A stretch of 64,000 bases of DNA from Prolixibacter sp. NT017 (GTDB lineage: Bacteria; Bacteroidota; Bacteroidia; Bacteroidales; Prolixibacteraceae): contig NZ_BLAV01000001.1 of the NCBI RefSeq assembly GCF_009617875.1, positions 5,077,406 through 5,141,405 of the forward strand, read 5' to 3'. Numbering within the stretch: position 1 is the first letter of the stretch; the number at the start of each line of letters is the position of its first letter. The translations under genes and the position numbers were made by a program. Positions 9,154 to 17,688 of this stretch are shown piece by piece. Under the pieces are notes generated by a model. The model worked only from the letters and a program-made list of their open reading frames with translations. It was not told the DNA's origin and searched no databases.

Positions 9154-9217
9154 ATAGAGAGGTAAAAATATAAAATTTAATTCAAATAAGTATAAATTTC
9201 TGGAGTCATTTTTCAAA

Positions 9218-11407
9218 TCAAAGCTCCTTTCTTTCAACCGAGTCAATTCCCTTTATCTCTTTTAGCTTAGAAAGCAGGTTATCCAAGTCCTCTGTATGAT
9301 GGACGTAAAGATAAAGGTTCCCTTCAAAAACACCATCATGTGTGTCAAAATTTATGGAGCGCATATTGATTCCATATTCATTGGAAATCACATTGGTAAT
9401 CTGATTCACCATTCCCTGGCGGTCGAATCCCCTGATGTAAATGTGGGAAAGATAGGACAGAACTTTAAAACGGGTCCATTTAGCCTCAAGGATATTGTCT
9501 CCCTGGCTCGACATCAGTTTTATCGCTTCCGGACAGGTTTTTTTATGAATTAAAATATTTCCGCTGTCAGCGATGTAGCCAACGACATCGTCTCCGGGAA
9601 TTGGATTACAGTCGGTTGCCAGGATGTAATTATTCTGCTCCGGATTTTCTTCCAGAAGGAAGGGCTTCTTTTTATCGATAACCGGACCAGATGATTTTTT
9701 CTTTGACGAAAAGGTCAGTTTCCAGAATTTGACAAACTTGTTTTCTGACTTTTTTTGCAGAATTTCTTCCAGCTTTTCGAGCTTTAGAAGCCCCATCCCG
9801 ATTTCGGCATATAGCTGTTCTTTGGTGTGCAGGCCAAAGTGGTTAATCAGCTTTTTCAAGGTATTGGCCGATGGTAGCACGTTTAATTTTCCCAGCTCCT
9901 CGCGCAAAATCTCCTGTCCGTTCTCGATGTGTTTGCGTTGTTCCTGTTTGAAGGAGTCACGGATTTTGGACTTGGCTCGCGCGGTAACGGCAATTTCCAG
10001 CCACGATGGTTTTGGGTTTTGCTTGTCGGAAGTAAGGATTTCGACCTGGTCGCCACTACTAAGCACATGACTCATAGGAACCAGCTGATGATTGACTTTC
10101 GCGCCAATGCATTTGTTTCCCAGCTCGGTATGGATGTCGTATGCAAAATCGAGAACGGTTGCATCCTTGGGCATCATTTTCATATCGCCTTTCGGCGTGA
10201 AGATGATGATTTCCTGTGAATACAAGTTGAGCTTGAACTCATCGAGAAAGTCGAGCGCATCGGATTCCGGGTTCTGAAGCAGCTCCCGGATTTTTTCGAG
10301 CCATCGGTCTATCTCGCTTTCCGCGGAATTATCGCCCTTGTATTTGTAGTGGGCTGCAAAACCACGTTCCGCAATTTCATCCATTCGCTCGGTCCTGATT
10401 TGTACCTCTACCCATTGACCTTCCGGCCCCATCACGGTAACGTGAAGCGCCTCGTAACCGTTTGCTTTGGGAATGGTAATCCAGTCGCGAATACGGTCGG
10501 GTTTGGGCTTGTAAATGTCGGTGATGAGGGAGAGGATATCGAAACATTGTCGTTTTTCTGACAGGCCGGGTTTGGGTTTGAAGACGATGCGGATAGCGAG
10601 GAGGTCGTAGATTTCGGAAAAGGAGACTTTCTTGTTTTGCATCTTATTCCAAATGGAATAGATGGATTTCGGTCGCCCACTGATGGTGAAATCGAAATGT
10701 TCCTCGTATAATTTCTTTTGAATGGGTTTGGCAAACACATGCACCAGGTAATTAATGCGTTCTTCCTGGTTGTGCAGCTGCAAATCGATTTGCTGGTAAG
10801 CTTCCGGATGTTTGTATCGGAGACTCAGATCTTCCAGCTCTGTTTTGATGGAGTAAAGTCCCAAACGATGAGCGAGCGGAGCAAATACGTACAAGGTTTC
10901 ACCGGCAATTTTCAGCTGCTTGTTTCGGGGCATCGAATCGAGTGTGCGCATATTGTGTAACCGGTCGGCCAGTTTAATCAAAATCACGCGCACATCGTTC
11001 GAAAGGGTGAGTAGCATCTTCCGGAAGTTGACAGCCTGCTTGGAATCGAAGGTTCCTGAGAGCTTGGTCAATCCGTCGACGAGGTTAGCCACTTTCTCAC
11101 CAAACATATTTTCAATATCCTGAAGCGAATAGTCGGTGTCTTCCACTACGTCGTGGAGAATAGCAGCTGTAGCTGATTTGGCGCCGAGGCCGATTTCACT
11201 GGTAACAATTTTCGCTACCGCGATGGGATGAACAATATAGGGTTCACCGGACTTTCTGCGTACACCCAAATGAGCCTTATTGGCGAAGTTGAAGGCTTTT
11301 ACAATAAGCGCCTTCGCTTCGTCGGTCAGCGGACGGTTGAACGATTTCAGCAAATCGTCGAAGAGGTCCTGGATGTATCGTTTTTCGGCTTCGGTCTGTA
11401 AACCCAT
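9218..11407 (-). CDS. rel: Bifunctional (p)ppGpp synthetase/hydrolase, RelA/SpoT family
   Basis: A 729-residue stringent-response enzyme that makes and degrades (p)ppGpp. Domains in order: an HD hydrolase domain (His60; His85-Asp86 in ILHDVVEDTDY; LADRLHNMRT near 145) with its catalytic residues intact; a synthetase domain (RPKSIYSIWNKM near 243, then YDLLAIRIVF and EVQIRT); a TGS domain (IIIFTPKGDMKMMPKDATV, about 400-460); and a C-terminal ACT domain (about 655-729). The intact HD residues argue for a bifunctional Rel rather than a synthetase-only RelA. It lies alone between hddC and fur. Two stem-loops occupy its upstream region (11477-11534). Confidence 0.96.
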   Translation of the reverse strand: MGLQTEAEKRYIQDLFDDLLKSFNRPLTDEAKALIVKAFNFANKAHLGVRRKSGEPYIVHPIAVAKIVTSEIGLGAKSATAAILHDVVEDTDYSLQDIENMFGEKVANLVDGLTKLSGTFDSKQAVNFRKMLLTLSNDVRVILIKLADRLHNMRTLDSMPRNKQLKIAGETLYVFAPLAHRLGLYSIKTELEDLSLRYKHPEAYQQIDLQLHNQEERINYLVHVFAKPIQKKLYEEHFDFTISGRPKSIYSIWNKMQNKKVSFSEIYDLLAIRIVFKPKPGLSEKRQCFDILSLITDIYKPKPDRIRDWITIPKANGYEALHVTVMGPEGQWVEVQIRTERMDEIAERGFAAHYKYKGDNSAESEIDRWLEKIRELLQNPESDALDFLDEFKLNLYSQEIIIFTPKGDMKMMPKDATVLDFAYDIHTELGNKCIGAKVNHQLVPMSHVLSSGDQVEILTSDKQNPKPSWLEIAVTARAKSKIRDSFKQEQRKHIENGQEILREELGKLNVLPSANTLKKLINHFGLHTKEQLYAEIGMGLLKLEKLEEILQKKSENKFVKFWKLTFSSKKKSSGPVIDKKKPFLLEENPEQNNYILATDCNPIPGDDVVGYIADSGNILIHKKTCPEAIKLMSSQGDNILEAKWTRFKVLSYLSHIYIRGFDRQGMVNQITNVISNEYGINMRSINFDTHDGVFEGNLYLYVHHTEDLDNLLSKLKEIKGIDSVERKEL

Positions 11408-11476
11408 TCAATTGCTGTTTAAAATGTTTTGTAATCAGCTATTTCGAATTGGTAAAAATAATTTTTTACCGGTTAA

Positions 11477-11498
11477 ATATTTCATCCCTGTGAAATAT
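11477..11498. promoter_or_regulatory. Inverted repeat upstream of rel
   Basis: ATATTTCA and TGAAATAT flank a six-base spacer, 70-91 bases upstream of the rel start. Could be an operator or an RNA stem-loop in the leader. Confidence 0.3.
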
Positions 11499-11500
11499 AA

Positions 11501-11534
11501 TTCAATCTTCTTTCGCCTATTGCGAAAGGTTGAA
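11501..11534 (-). terminator. Stem-loop between hddC and rel, possible terminator of the heptose operon
   Basis: CTTTCGC (11510-11516) and GCGAAAG (11522-11528) form a 7-bp stem, and the outer arms TTCAA and TTGAA lengthen it with a bulge. It lies about 130 bases after the hddC stop on the minus strand. The T run is weak, so it may end the heptose operon only in part or belong to the rel leader. Confidence 0.35.
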
Positions 11535-11661
11535 TCAGGAATGCTACAATTGCTTTGCCAAAATGTCAAATCCGGGTGGTTGCCGAACGGTTGTTTTGGT
11601 TGAAACGTTGCGAAAGTTCGTTTTGTTTCTGACTTTGGGTTGTGGAATTGTGAATTTTGGC

Positions 11662-12372
11662 TTATTCGCCACTTTCCAGCCGGCGGAAATCATTCTGCGC
11701 CTGTTCGTATGTTTCCGGTATCCCGATATCGAGAAAATATCCGTTAGCCGGGAAAGCTCCGCAGGAAATCTGCCCAATTTGCTTTTCGAGGAAATCTTTT
11801 TCAAATGAAAATTTGGCCGGATAACTTCCCTTTAGCAGGATATCTTTTTCCATCAGGTAAACACCGCCGTTGATAAAACCCTGTGCTACTTTTTCCTTTT
11901 CGTGAAACGCCTGAATCTTACCCTCTGTAATTTCGACACGACCATAACGATCGAAGTCGGTCAATTCTTTCACGGCCAGGGTTAAATCGAAATTCTTCTT
12001 CATGTGGAAGTTTTCCATTTCAGCCAGAGGTACTTTGAACAACGTATCTCCATTGAAAAGGAATACTCGCTCTCCGCTTACCTGTTCCATGGCCAGCTTG
12101 ATGCCTCCTCCGGTTCCCAGCGGCTCCGGTTCGATGGCATAGACTAACTCCATCCCAGCGTGTCGATGACCGAAATAGGCTTCAATCATTTTGTATTTGT
12201 ACCCTACCGATAAAATAACCCGCTCGATACCTTGCAGCGAAAGTTCATTTAAAAGATAGGAAAGGAAAGGTTTGCCGTTTATGGCGGCCATGGGTTTGGG
12301 CATGTCATAAACAACATCCTGAAGACGGGTACCCAGTCCGCCGGCTAATATAATGGCTTCAACGGTTTTCAT
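11662..12372 (-). CDS. hddC: Sugar-phosphate nucleotidyltransferase, HddC-like (D-glycero-alpha-D-manno-heptose 1-phosphate guanylyltransferase)
   Basis: A 236-residue nucleotidyltransferase: AIILAGGLGTRLQDVVYDMPKPM is the nucleotide-binding signature (positions about 7-28), followed by EPLGTGGGIKLA and FNGDTLF (the metal-binding aspartate). By itself this could be a glucose-1-phosphate or mannose-1-phosphate type enzyme. Its place directly after gmhA and hddA makes the heptose-1-phosphate guanylyltransferase assignment the most sensible. It would form GDP-D-glycero-alpha-D-manno-heptose for surface glycans. Last gene of the four-gene unit, 51 bases after gmhA. Confidence 0.8.
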   Translation of the reverse strand: MKTVEAIILAGGLGTRLQDVVYDMPKPMAAINGKPFLSYLLNELSLQGIERVILSVGYKYKMIEAYFGHRHAGMELVYAIEPEPLGTGGGIKLAMEQVSGERVFLFNGDTLFKVPLAEMENFHMKKNFDLTLAVKELTDFDRYGRVEITEGKIQAFHEKEKVAQGFINGGVYLMEKDILLKGSYPAKFSFEKDFLEKQIGQISCGAFPANGYFLDIGIPETYEQAQNDFRRLESGE

Positions 12373-12423
12373 TTCTTAGTTTGGTGTAACGGTTATACAT
12401 TATTTTAACGCATAACACATGGC

Positions 12424-13002
12424 TTAATTGTCTGGTTGACCAAACAGGTTACTTTCTACAATTTCGCAGAAAATGTGTCCCATCAGGATGTGAGCTTCCT
12501 GGATGCGGGGCGTATCGGTTGATGGAACATTGAGCAGTATATCGGCCAGCGTTTTCAGTTTTCCACCTGTTTCACCGGTCATGGCAACGGTATGCATCCC
12601 TTTGTTTCGGGCAGTTTCCATCGCTTTCACAATGTTGCCTGAGTTTCCGCTCGTTGAAATACCAACCAGCACGTCTCCTTTTCTTCCGGTTGCTTTGATA
12701 TAACGGGCATAGCCTGTTTCAAAATCATAATCGTTGGCAACTGCTGTAAGAAACGATGTGTTGACGTGACAGGCTTCGGCATCGAGAGGGTCTCTGTCGA
12801 GGTAGAAACGACCGGAAAGTTCGGCAGCCAGATGTTGCGCATCGGCAGCACTTCCACCGTTTCCGCAGAAAAGAACTTTTCCTCCTTCCCGGTAGGTGCG
12901 TGTAATCAGTGCAGCAACGAGCTCAATCTTCGCAATCAAATCGTCGTTTTCCAGAATGCGACGTTTTACGTCCAGCGCTTCGGTTATGCGTTCTCTTATC
13001 AT
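12424..13002 (-). CDS. gmhA: Sedoheptulose-7-phosphate isomerase
   Basis: A 192-residue SIS-domain isomerase that turns sedoheptulose 7-phosphate into D-glycero-D-manno-heptose 7-phosphate, the entry step of heptose synthesis. FCGNGGSAADAQHLAAELSGRF is the family's sugar-phosphate loop, with GISTSGNSGNIVKA as the second phosphate-binding block and TPRIQEAHILMGHIFCE carrying the catalytic Glu/His. Length is typical of GmhA. It lies 19 bases after hddA and precedes hddC in the same orientation. Confidence 0.93.
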   Translation of the reverse strand: MIRERITEALDVKRRILENDDLIAKIELVAALITRTYREGGKVLFCGNGGSAADAQHLAAELSGRFYLDRDPLDAEACHVNTSFLTAVANDYDFETGYARYIKATGRKGDVLVGISTSGNSGNIVKAMETARNKGMHTVAMTGETGGKLKTLADILLNVPSTDTPRIQEAHILMGHIFCEIVESNLFGQPDN

Positions 13003-13021
13003 GGTTTTATTTGCATGCAGT

Positions 13022-14044
13022 TTAACTGGTCCAGGTGCTCAGGCCGTGTTTGGTAAATCCGTACCGTTTGACCTGACCGCCAAATTTCAGCAGGCTTTCC
13101 ACCACCGGATAGCGGGTGTTTCCCGGACAATAAAAAAACATAAATCCACCACCGCCGGCGCCCGAAATTTTTCCCCCGGTCGCTCCGGCTTTTAATGCGG
13201 TGTCGTAAATTTCGTCAATTTGCGGATTGGAAATCCCTTCCGCCATCTTTTTCTTGTTCTGCCATCCAAAATCGAGAATTGTTCCCACCTGGTCCAATTC
13301 TCCCTTCAACAAAGCTTCTTTCATCAAAATAGCTTGCCGCTTGATGTTGTGCATGGCTTCGATGGAAGATGTATTTTTCTTCGTGACATTTTCCCGTTGT
13401 TGCTCGATGATGGTAGAGGAGAGCCGACTGGTTTCGGTGTAATAAAGAACCAGGTTGAAAGCCAGCTCATCCAGAACACGTTGGCTGATTCTCAGTGGAT
13501 TCACAATCACCTTGTCTTCTTTGTAAAACTCCATGAAGTTTACTCCTCCAAAAGTCGCAGCATACTGGTCTTGTTTTCCACCGGCCTGAGCTAAATCGAC
13601 CCGTTCGATAGCGTAAGCCAGTTGTGCGATATCGTATTCGCCCAGCGGAAGTTTTAGCCATTCGGCGAAAGCACCAAGAATGGCCGCTACCAATGTTGAG
13701 GAAGAGCCCAGTCCCGATCCGGGAGGTGCATCCACATACGTGGTCAGTGTGAATGACAGCGGCTTCTGTGTAAAATCGCGAACAATCCGGTTGTAAATGC
13801 CTTTCAGCAAATCGAGCTGACCATCGATGGGAAGCTGCCCGGCGGAAGCTAATGTGAGATGTTCGCCTTTGTCGACTGCATTCAGGATGATTTTACCGTC
13901 AGTTCGCGGTTCGATCGTAGCATAAGCATACATGCTGATGGTGGCATTCAGAATGGCGCCGCCAAACAGGTCGGAATACGGCGAAACGTCGGAGCCGCCG
14001 CCGGCCAGTCCAATTCGTAACGGAGCTTTACTTCGGATGATCAT
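13022..14044 (-). CDS. hddA: D-glycero-alpha-D-manno-heptose 7-phosphate kinase (GHMP family)
   Basis: A 340-residue GHMP kinase. The N-terminal RSKAPLRIGLAGGGSDVSPY, the ATP loop PPGSGLGSSSTLVAA (about 111-125) and the C-terminal GATGGKISGAGGGGFMFFY are the three GHMP motifs, in the form typical of HddA rather than galactokinase or mevalonate kinase. It phosphorylates C1 of the heptose 7-phosphate made by GmhA. Its start overlaps the end of the glycosyltransferase gene by four bases, so the genes are co-translated. The phosphatase GmhB, needed between this step and HddC, is not in the cluster. Confidence 0.92.
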   Translation of the reverse strand: MIIRSKAPLRIGLAGGGSDVSPYSDLFGGAILNATISMYAYATIEPRTDGKIILNAVDKGEHLTLASAGQLPIDGQLDLLKGIYNRIVRDFTQKPLSFTLTTYVDAPPGSGLGSSSTLVAAILGAFAEWLKLPLGEYDIAQLAYAIERVDLAQAGGKQDQYAATFGGVNFMEFYKEDKVIVNPLRISQRVLDELAFNLVLYYTETSRLSSTIIEQQRENVTKKNTSSIEAMHNIKRQAILMKEALLKGELDQVGTILDFGWQNKKKMAEGISNPQIDEIYDTALKAGATGGKISGAGGGGFMFFYCPGNTRYPVVESLLKFGGQVKRYGFTKHGLSTWTS

Positions 14045-15186
14045 ACCTTAGACGATTTGTTGTACACTTCGCTGATGGTCTCCACCATCCGCTGCCATGA
14101 ATATTTTTTCTTTTCTTCTTTTACCTGTCCTTCAAATTCAGCCTGACGTTCATTTTCATAAAAGTCAACCAAAGCATCGGCAATCGCTTTGACATTCGGT
14201 TGTACCACGTAACCCACTTTCTGGTCAGGAATAATTTCGGACAAACCACCCACATCGGTTACCAACATGGGCTTCTCGAAGTGGTAACCGATTTGTGTCA
14301 CACCGCTTTGTGTAGCCGATTTGTAGGGTTGGACCACCATGTCAGCCACGCTGAAATATTTTGTCACTTCGCTATCGGCAATAAAATCTGTCTGAAGAAT
14401 AAGATTGTCGCCCAGCTCAAGTTTTTTGATGAGTTGATGATAGCTGTCGGGCGGAGCATAAAACTCACCGGCTACCAGCAATTTGACCGGATATTTTCGA
14501 AGGCGTTCATCTGCGAAAGCTTCCAAAAGCCAGTCGAGACCTTTGTAGTCGCGGATAAAGCCGAAGAAAAGGAGATAACGAAAATTCGGATCCAAATCCA
14601 ACGCTTTGGCGGCTTCTTCCCGCGGAAGCGGAGCACCGAAATTATCGAAAAGCGGATGAGGACAAAGGCCTCGTGGCTTGTTTTGGTCGAATTTGACAAT
14701 GTCGTTGAATACGCTTTTCGACATGGCTACAAATCCGTCGACGGCTTTGGTGAAAAAGCGGGTAAAGGGTTTATCTCCCGGACGTGGCTCGTGCGGAATG
14801 ATGTTGTCGGCAATAGCAATTACCTTCGTTTTTTTGTTCTTCCGGACGTGTCGTGCGATAGTGCCAAAACAGGGCGCCATGAATGGCAGCCAATATTTGA
14901 AAATGACGATATCCGGTGCTTCTTTCCGAATACGGTTACCGATTTTTCTCCAGTTGAGCGGATTGATGGAATTGACCGTGGCCCGGATGTCGAGATCGTT
15001 CGGCGCTTCCCAATCGGCGTACTGGGTTTTTCCCGGGAAAAGAAAGTTGGGATACTGCAGGGTAAATGTTTCAATACGAACTTTATAGCCCGAATCCTGA
15101 AATTCGCGGGCCAGGCGCTCATTGTATGCGGCCAGTCCTCCCCTGAAAGGCCATGCAGTTCCGATAATGACTACTTCTTTCTTCAA
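14041..15186 (-). CDS. GT4-type glycosyltransferase of the heptose/glycan cluster
   Basis: A glycosyltransferase with a GT-B fold: the N-terminal KKEVVIIGTAWPFRGGLAAYNERLA loop, a middle linker with YLLFFGFIRDYKGLDWLLEA (start of the second Rossmann domain), and the EKPMLVTDVGGLSEII block with the nucleotide-sugar ribose-binding glutamate region. I chose a TTG start at 15186, giving 381 residues, because the family normally begins M-K-K-x-V-V-I-I-G. The open frame runs on to an ATG at 15318, but those extra 44 residues look like leader sequence. It is the first gene of the heptose unit and overlaps hddA by four bases, so it probably acts on the heptose-containing glycan; the acceptor is unknown. 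Confidence 0.8.
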   Translation of the reverse strand: MKKEVVIIGTAWPFRGGLAAYNERLAREFQDSGYKVRIETFTLQYPNFLFPGKTQYADWEAPNDLDIRATVNSINPLNWRKIGNRIRKEAPDIVIFKYWLPFMAPCFGTIARHVRKNKKTKVIAIADNIIPHEPRPGDKPFTRFFTKAVDGFVAMSKSVFNDIVKFDQNKPRGLCPHPLFDNFGAPLPREEAAKALDLDPNFRYLLFFGFIRDYKGLDWLLEAFADERLRKYPVKLLVAGEFYAPPDSYHQLIKKLELGDNLILQTDFIADSEVTKYFSVADMVVQPYKSATQSGVTQIGYHFEKPMLVTDVGGLSEIIPDQKVGYVVQPNVKAIADALVDFYENERQAEFEGQVKEEKKKYSWQRMVETISEVYNKSSKV

Positions 15187-15342
15187 TACATGAAAATTTA
15201 CAAACAAAAGTACGATTTTCGGTATGATGCCAAAACCGAAATGCAATTCAACCGATAATTCCTGAAAATCACCCGCCATGTCATGAGCCTCATTTGAAAT
15301 TAACTGCATAAGAATCATGCAACTTTTTCATCCGGATGATAG

Positions 15343-15368
15343 TTGTTCGGCGTGAACGATTATCTTTG
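15343..15368 (+). promoter_or_regulatory. Bacteroidota-type promoter of surE
   Basis: TATCTTTG at 15361-15368 is a perfect TAnnTTTG -7 box, with a TTG at 15343-15345 as a weakly spaced upstream element. Transcription would begin near 15375, inside a possible ATG at 15374, so translation must start at the next ATG, 15401. Confidence 0.5.
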
Positions 15369-15400
15369 TTTTCTTGTTGAAAAATGGAAAAATTCGGAAA

Positions 15401-16162
15401 ATGAACGAACGACCACTCATATTGCTCACCAACGATGATGGTGTTTATGCCAAAGGATTAAAGGAAGTAACTGAAGTAATGCGCCTTTTTGGCGACATTG
15501 TTGTCGTTGCTCCTGATAGTCCTCGCTCCGGTATGTCGCATGCCATTACGGTCGATCGGCCGTTGCGCGTGAATAAACTGGAGGAAGAAGATGGTCTGAC
15601 AATTTACTCATGTACCGGAACACCGGTTGATTGTGTGAAGCTGGCTTGTAACCAGTTGCTCGAGCGGTTGCCCGATTTTGTGATTTCCGGCATTAATCAC
15701 GGGGCCAATAGTTCGGTTTCCATTTTGTACTCCGGAACGATGGGCGGTGCTATCGAAGGCTGTATTCACGGCATTCCTTCCATCGGTTTTTCATTGAACG
15801 ATTACGACACCGATGCCGATTTTGCCCGTTCCAAAGTGGCCGTTGCCCGTATTTTCCAGGTGGTGGCCGAGCATGGTTTACCCGACGGCGTTTGCCTGAA
15901 TGTGAATATCCCGAAAGGAGAGGTGAAAGGCATTAATTTCTGTCGGCAAACACGTGGTAAATGGGAAGAAGAGTTCGAACACCGGACTGATCCTCATGGC
16001 CAAAGTTATTATTGGTTGACCGGCTATTTCAATAACGCTGAAGCTGAAGCCCGCGATACCGATGATTTTGCCCTGAAAAACAGCTATGTTTCAGTTGTGC
16101 CTGTCACCATCGACTTGACGGCTTATCAGGCATTTCAACACATGAAAACCTGGAAGTTTTAA
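15401..16162 (+). CDS. surE: 5'/3'-nucleotidase SurE
   Basis: A 253-residue nucleoside-monophosphate phosphatase. LLTNDDGVYAKG gives the paired metal aspartates (Asp12, Asp13), followed by APDSPRSGMSHAIT, GTPVDCV, SGINHGANSS and YSGTMGGAIEG, all SurE signatures. I place the start at 15401 rather than 15374 because the family begins directly before the LLTNDDG strand and the promoter box implies a transcript start near 15375. It heads a plus-strand series with a small membrane protein and lpxB. Confidence 0.95.
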   Translation: MNERPLILLTNDDGVYAKGLKEVTEVMRLFGDIVVVAPDSPRSGMSHAITVDRPLRVNKLEEEDGLTIYSCTGTPVDCVKLACNQLLERLPDFVISGINHGANSSVSILYSGTMGGAIEGCIHGIPSIGFSLNDYDTDADFARSKVAVARIFQVVAEHGLPDGVCLNVNIPKGEVKGINFCRQTRGKWEEEFEHRTDPHGQSYYWLTGYFNNAEAEARDTDDFALKNSYVSVVPVTIDLTAYQAFQHMKTWKF

Positions 16163-16164
16163 CC

Positions 16165-16479
16165 ATGGAGAATCAGGAACAACAAAAGCAGCCTGTGAAG
16201 CTGAATAATATTTGGTTGGGTGTGTTAGCCGGAGCCTTGATGCCGGTAGTATTCTTTGTGTTATACTATTTATTCCGCTTTGGGTACATGCCATTTTCAG
16301 CATTTATTCATCGCTTAGTAGAAACGAATACGATTATTCACGTGTTAAGTTTGGCGGTTTTTCCTAACCTCGGACTATTCATGTTGTTTGTTCGTGGGAA
16401 CCGTTTGCGTTCGGGAAGAGGCGTATTGTTAGCAACGATTTTGTACGCCGTAGTGGCTTTTATCGTGAAATTGTCCTGA
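16165..16479 (+). CDS. Small integral membrane protein of unknown function
   Basis: A 104-residue protein starting two bases after surE. A short polar N-terminus is followed by three hydrophobic segments (about 17-38, 53-75 and 84-102). I do not recognise a family. Its position between surE and lpxB, closely spaced, suggests co-expression with envelope functions but says nothing firm about its role. Confidence 0.75.
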   Translation: MENQEQQKQPVKLNNIWLGVLAGALMPVVFFVLYYLFRFGYMPFSAFIHRLVETNTIIHVLSLAVFPNLGLFMLFVRGNRLRSGRGVLLATILYAVVAFIVKLS

Positions 16480-16539
16480 GCGATTTTGACTTTCTATCGG
16501 AATTTAATTCGATTCATCTAATTATAAATCTTACTACGC

Positions 16540-17664
16540 GTGAAGTATTTTTTCATTGCCGGTGAAGCATCGGGTGATTTGCACGCCTCGCATTTGATGC
16601 GCGAACTGAAAGAGGAAGACCCGCAGGCCGAGTTTCTTTATTTCGGGGGCGATTTGATGGAAGCCGAAGGTGGTAGATTGCTGAAACACTACCGTGAAAT
16701 GGCTTACATGGGCTTCATCACGGTAGTGAGAAATCTGGATAAGATTAAAGCAAACTTCAAGCTGGCTGAAGAGGAACTGCTTGCCTGGCAGCCAGATGTG
16801 CTGATTCTCGTAGATTATCCCGGATTCAACCTGCGCATGGCGAAATTTGCCAGGGAACACGGTATCCGAACATTCTATTATATCTCCCCGAAAATTTGGG
16901 CGTGGAAAACCAAACGCGTGAAGAAGGTGAAGCAATTCATCGATGAGATGTTCACGATCTTTCCCTTCGAAACTGAATTCTACGCCAAATACGATTATCC
17001 CGTCCGTTATGTGGGAAATCCAACTGTCGATGAGTTGGCGGTGCGGCCTAATCAGGATGAGACATTCAATACATTTGTGTCGCGTAACAGACTTTCGGGG
17101 AAACCGCTGGTAGCTTTGTTGGCCGGTAGCCGGAAGCAGGAAATCAGTAATATCCTTCCTGTGATGGCTGAAACGGCATCGCGTTTTCCGGAATATGAAT
17201 TTGTGTTGGCTGGTGCACCTTCGCAGACAGAGGAATTTTATCGTCAGGTTTTGAAGGGCATAGATATTCCGGTTGTCTTTAATCAAACCTACGAATTGCT
17301 GCAGCAGTCAACGGCGGCATTAGTGACCTCCGGAACGGCGACCCTTGAAACGGCTGTCATGAATATTCCCCAGGTCGTTTGTTATAAAATGGAGCTAGGG
17401 AAAATTGCCCGTTGGGGAAGGCCGTTTTTGCTGAAGATTCCTTATTTTTCGCTGGTCAACCTGATTGTGAACCGCGAAATTGTGAAGGAATTGTTCCAGG
17501 ATCGTTGTACCGTTGATACGGTGAGCGCTGAATTGAAGCAGGTTCTGGGAGATGAAGCCTACCGGGAAAAAATGCTTAGTGGTTACGACGAAATGCGCCG
17601 GCGGTTAGGGGAACCCGGATGCGCTGCGCGGGCTGCCAAACAGATGGTTGAGCTGCTGAAATAA
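16540..17664 (+). CDS. lpxB: Lipid-A-disaccharide synthase
   Basis: A 374-residue GT19 glycosyltransferase that joins UDP-2,3-diacylglucosamine and lipid X to form the lipid A disaccharide at the inner membrane. The N-terminal FFIAGEASGDLHASHLMREL is the family signature, with AYMGFITVVRNL, YYISPKIWAWKTKRV and LLAGSRKQEISNILPV following. The start is a GTG at 16540; no better-placed ATG fits the family N-terminus. It stands between the small membrane protein and the GldF-GldG gene. Confidence 0.96.
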   Translation: MKYFFIAGEASGDLHASHLMRELKEEDPQAEFLYFGGDLMEAEGGRLLKHYREMAYMGFITVVRNLDKIKANFKLAEEELLAWQPDVLILVDYPGFNLRMAKFAREHGIRTFYYISPKIWAWKTKRVKKVKQFIDEMFTIFPFETEFYAKYDYPVRYVGNPTVDELAVRPNQDETFNTFVSRNRLSGKPLVALLAGSRKQEISNILPVMAETASRFPEYEFVLAGAPSQTEEFYRQVLKGIDIPVVFNQTYELLQQSTAALVTSGTATLETAVMNIPQVVCYKMELGKIARWGRPFLLKIPYFSLVNLIVNREIVKELFQDRCTVDTVSAELKQVLGDEAYREKMLSGYDEMRRRLGEPGCAARAAKQMVELLK

Positions 17665-17688
17665 TTCAATAGAAAAATATTGCCGTTT

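Noticed and set aside
14200..15258. A 352-codon open frame on the plus strand opposite the glycosyltransferase
   Set aside because: Antisense shadow of a gene with clear GT-B motifs; no recognisable domain and no context.
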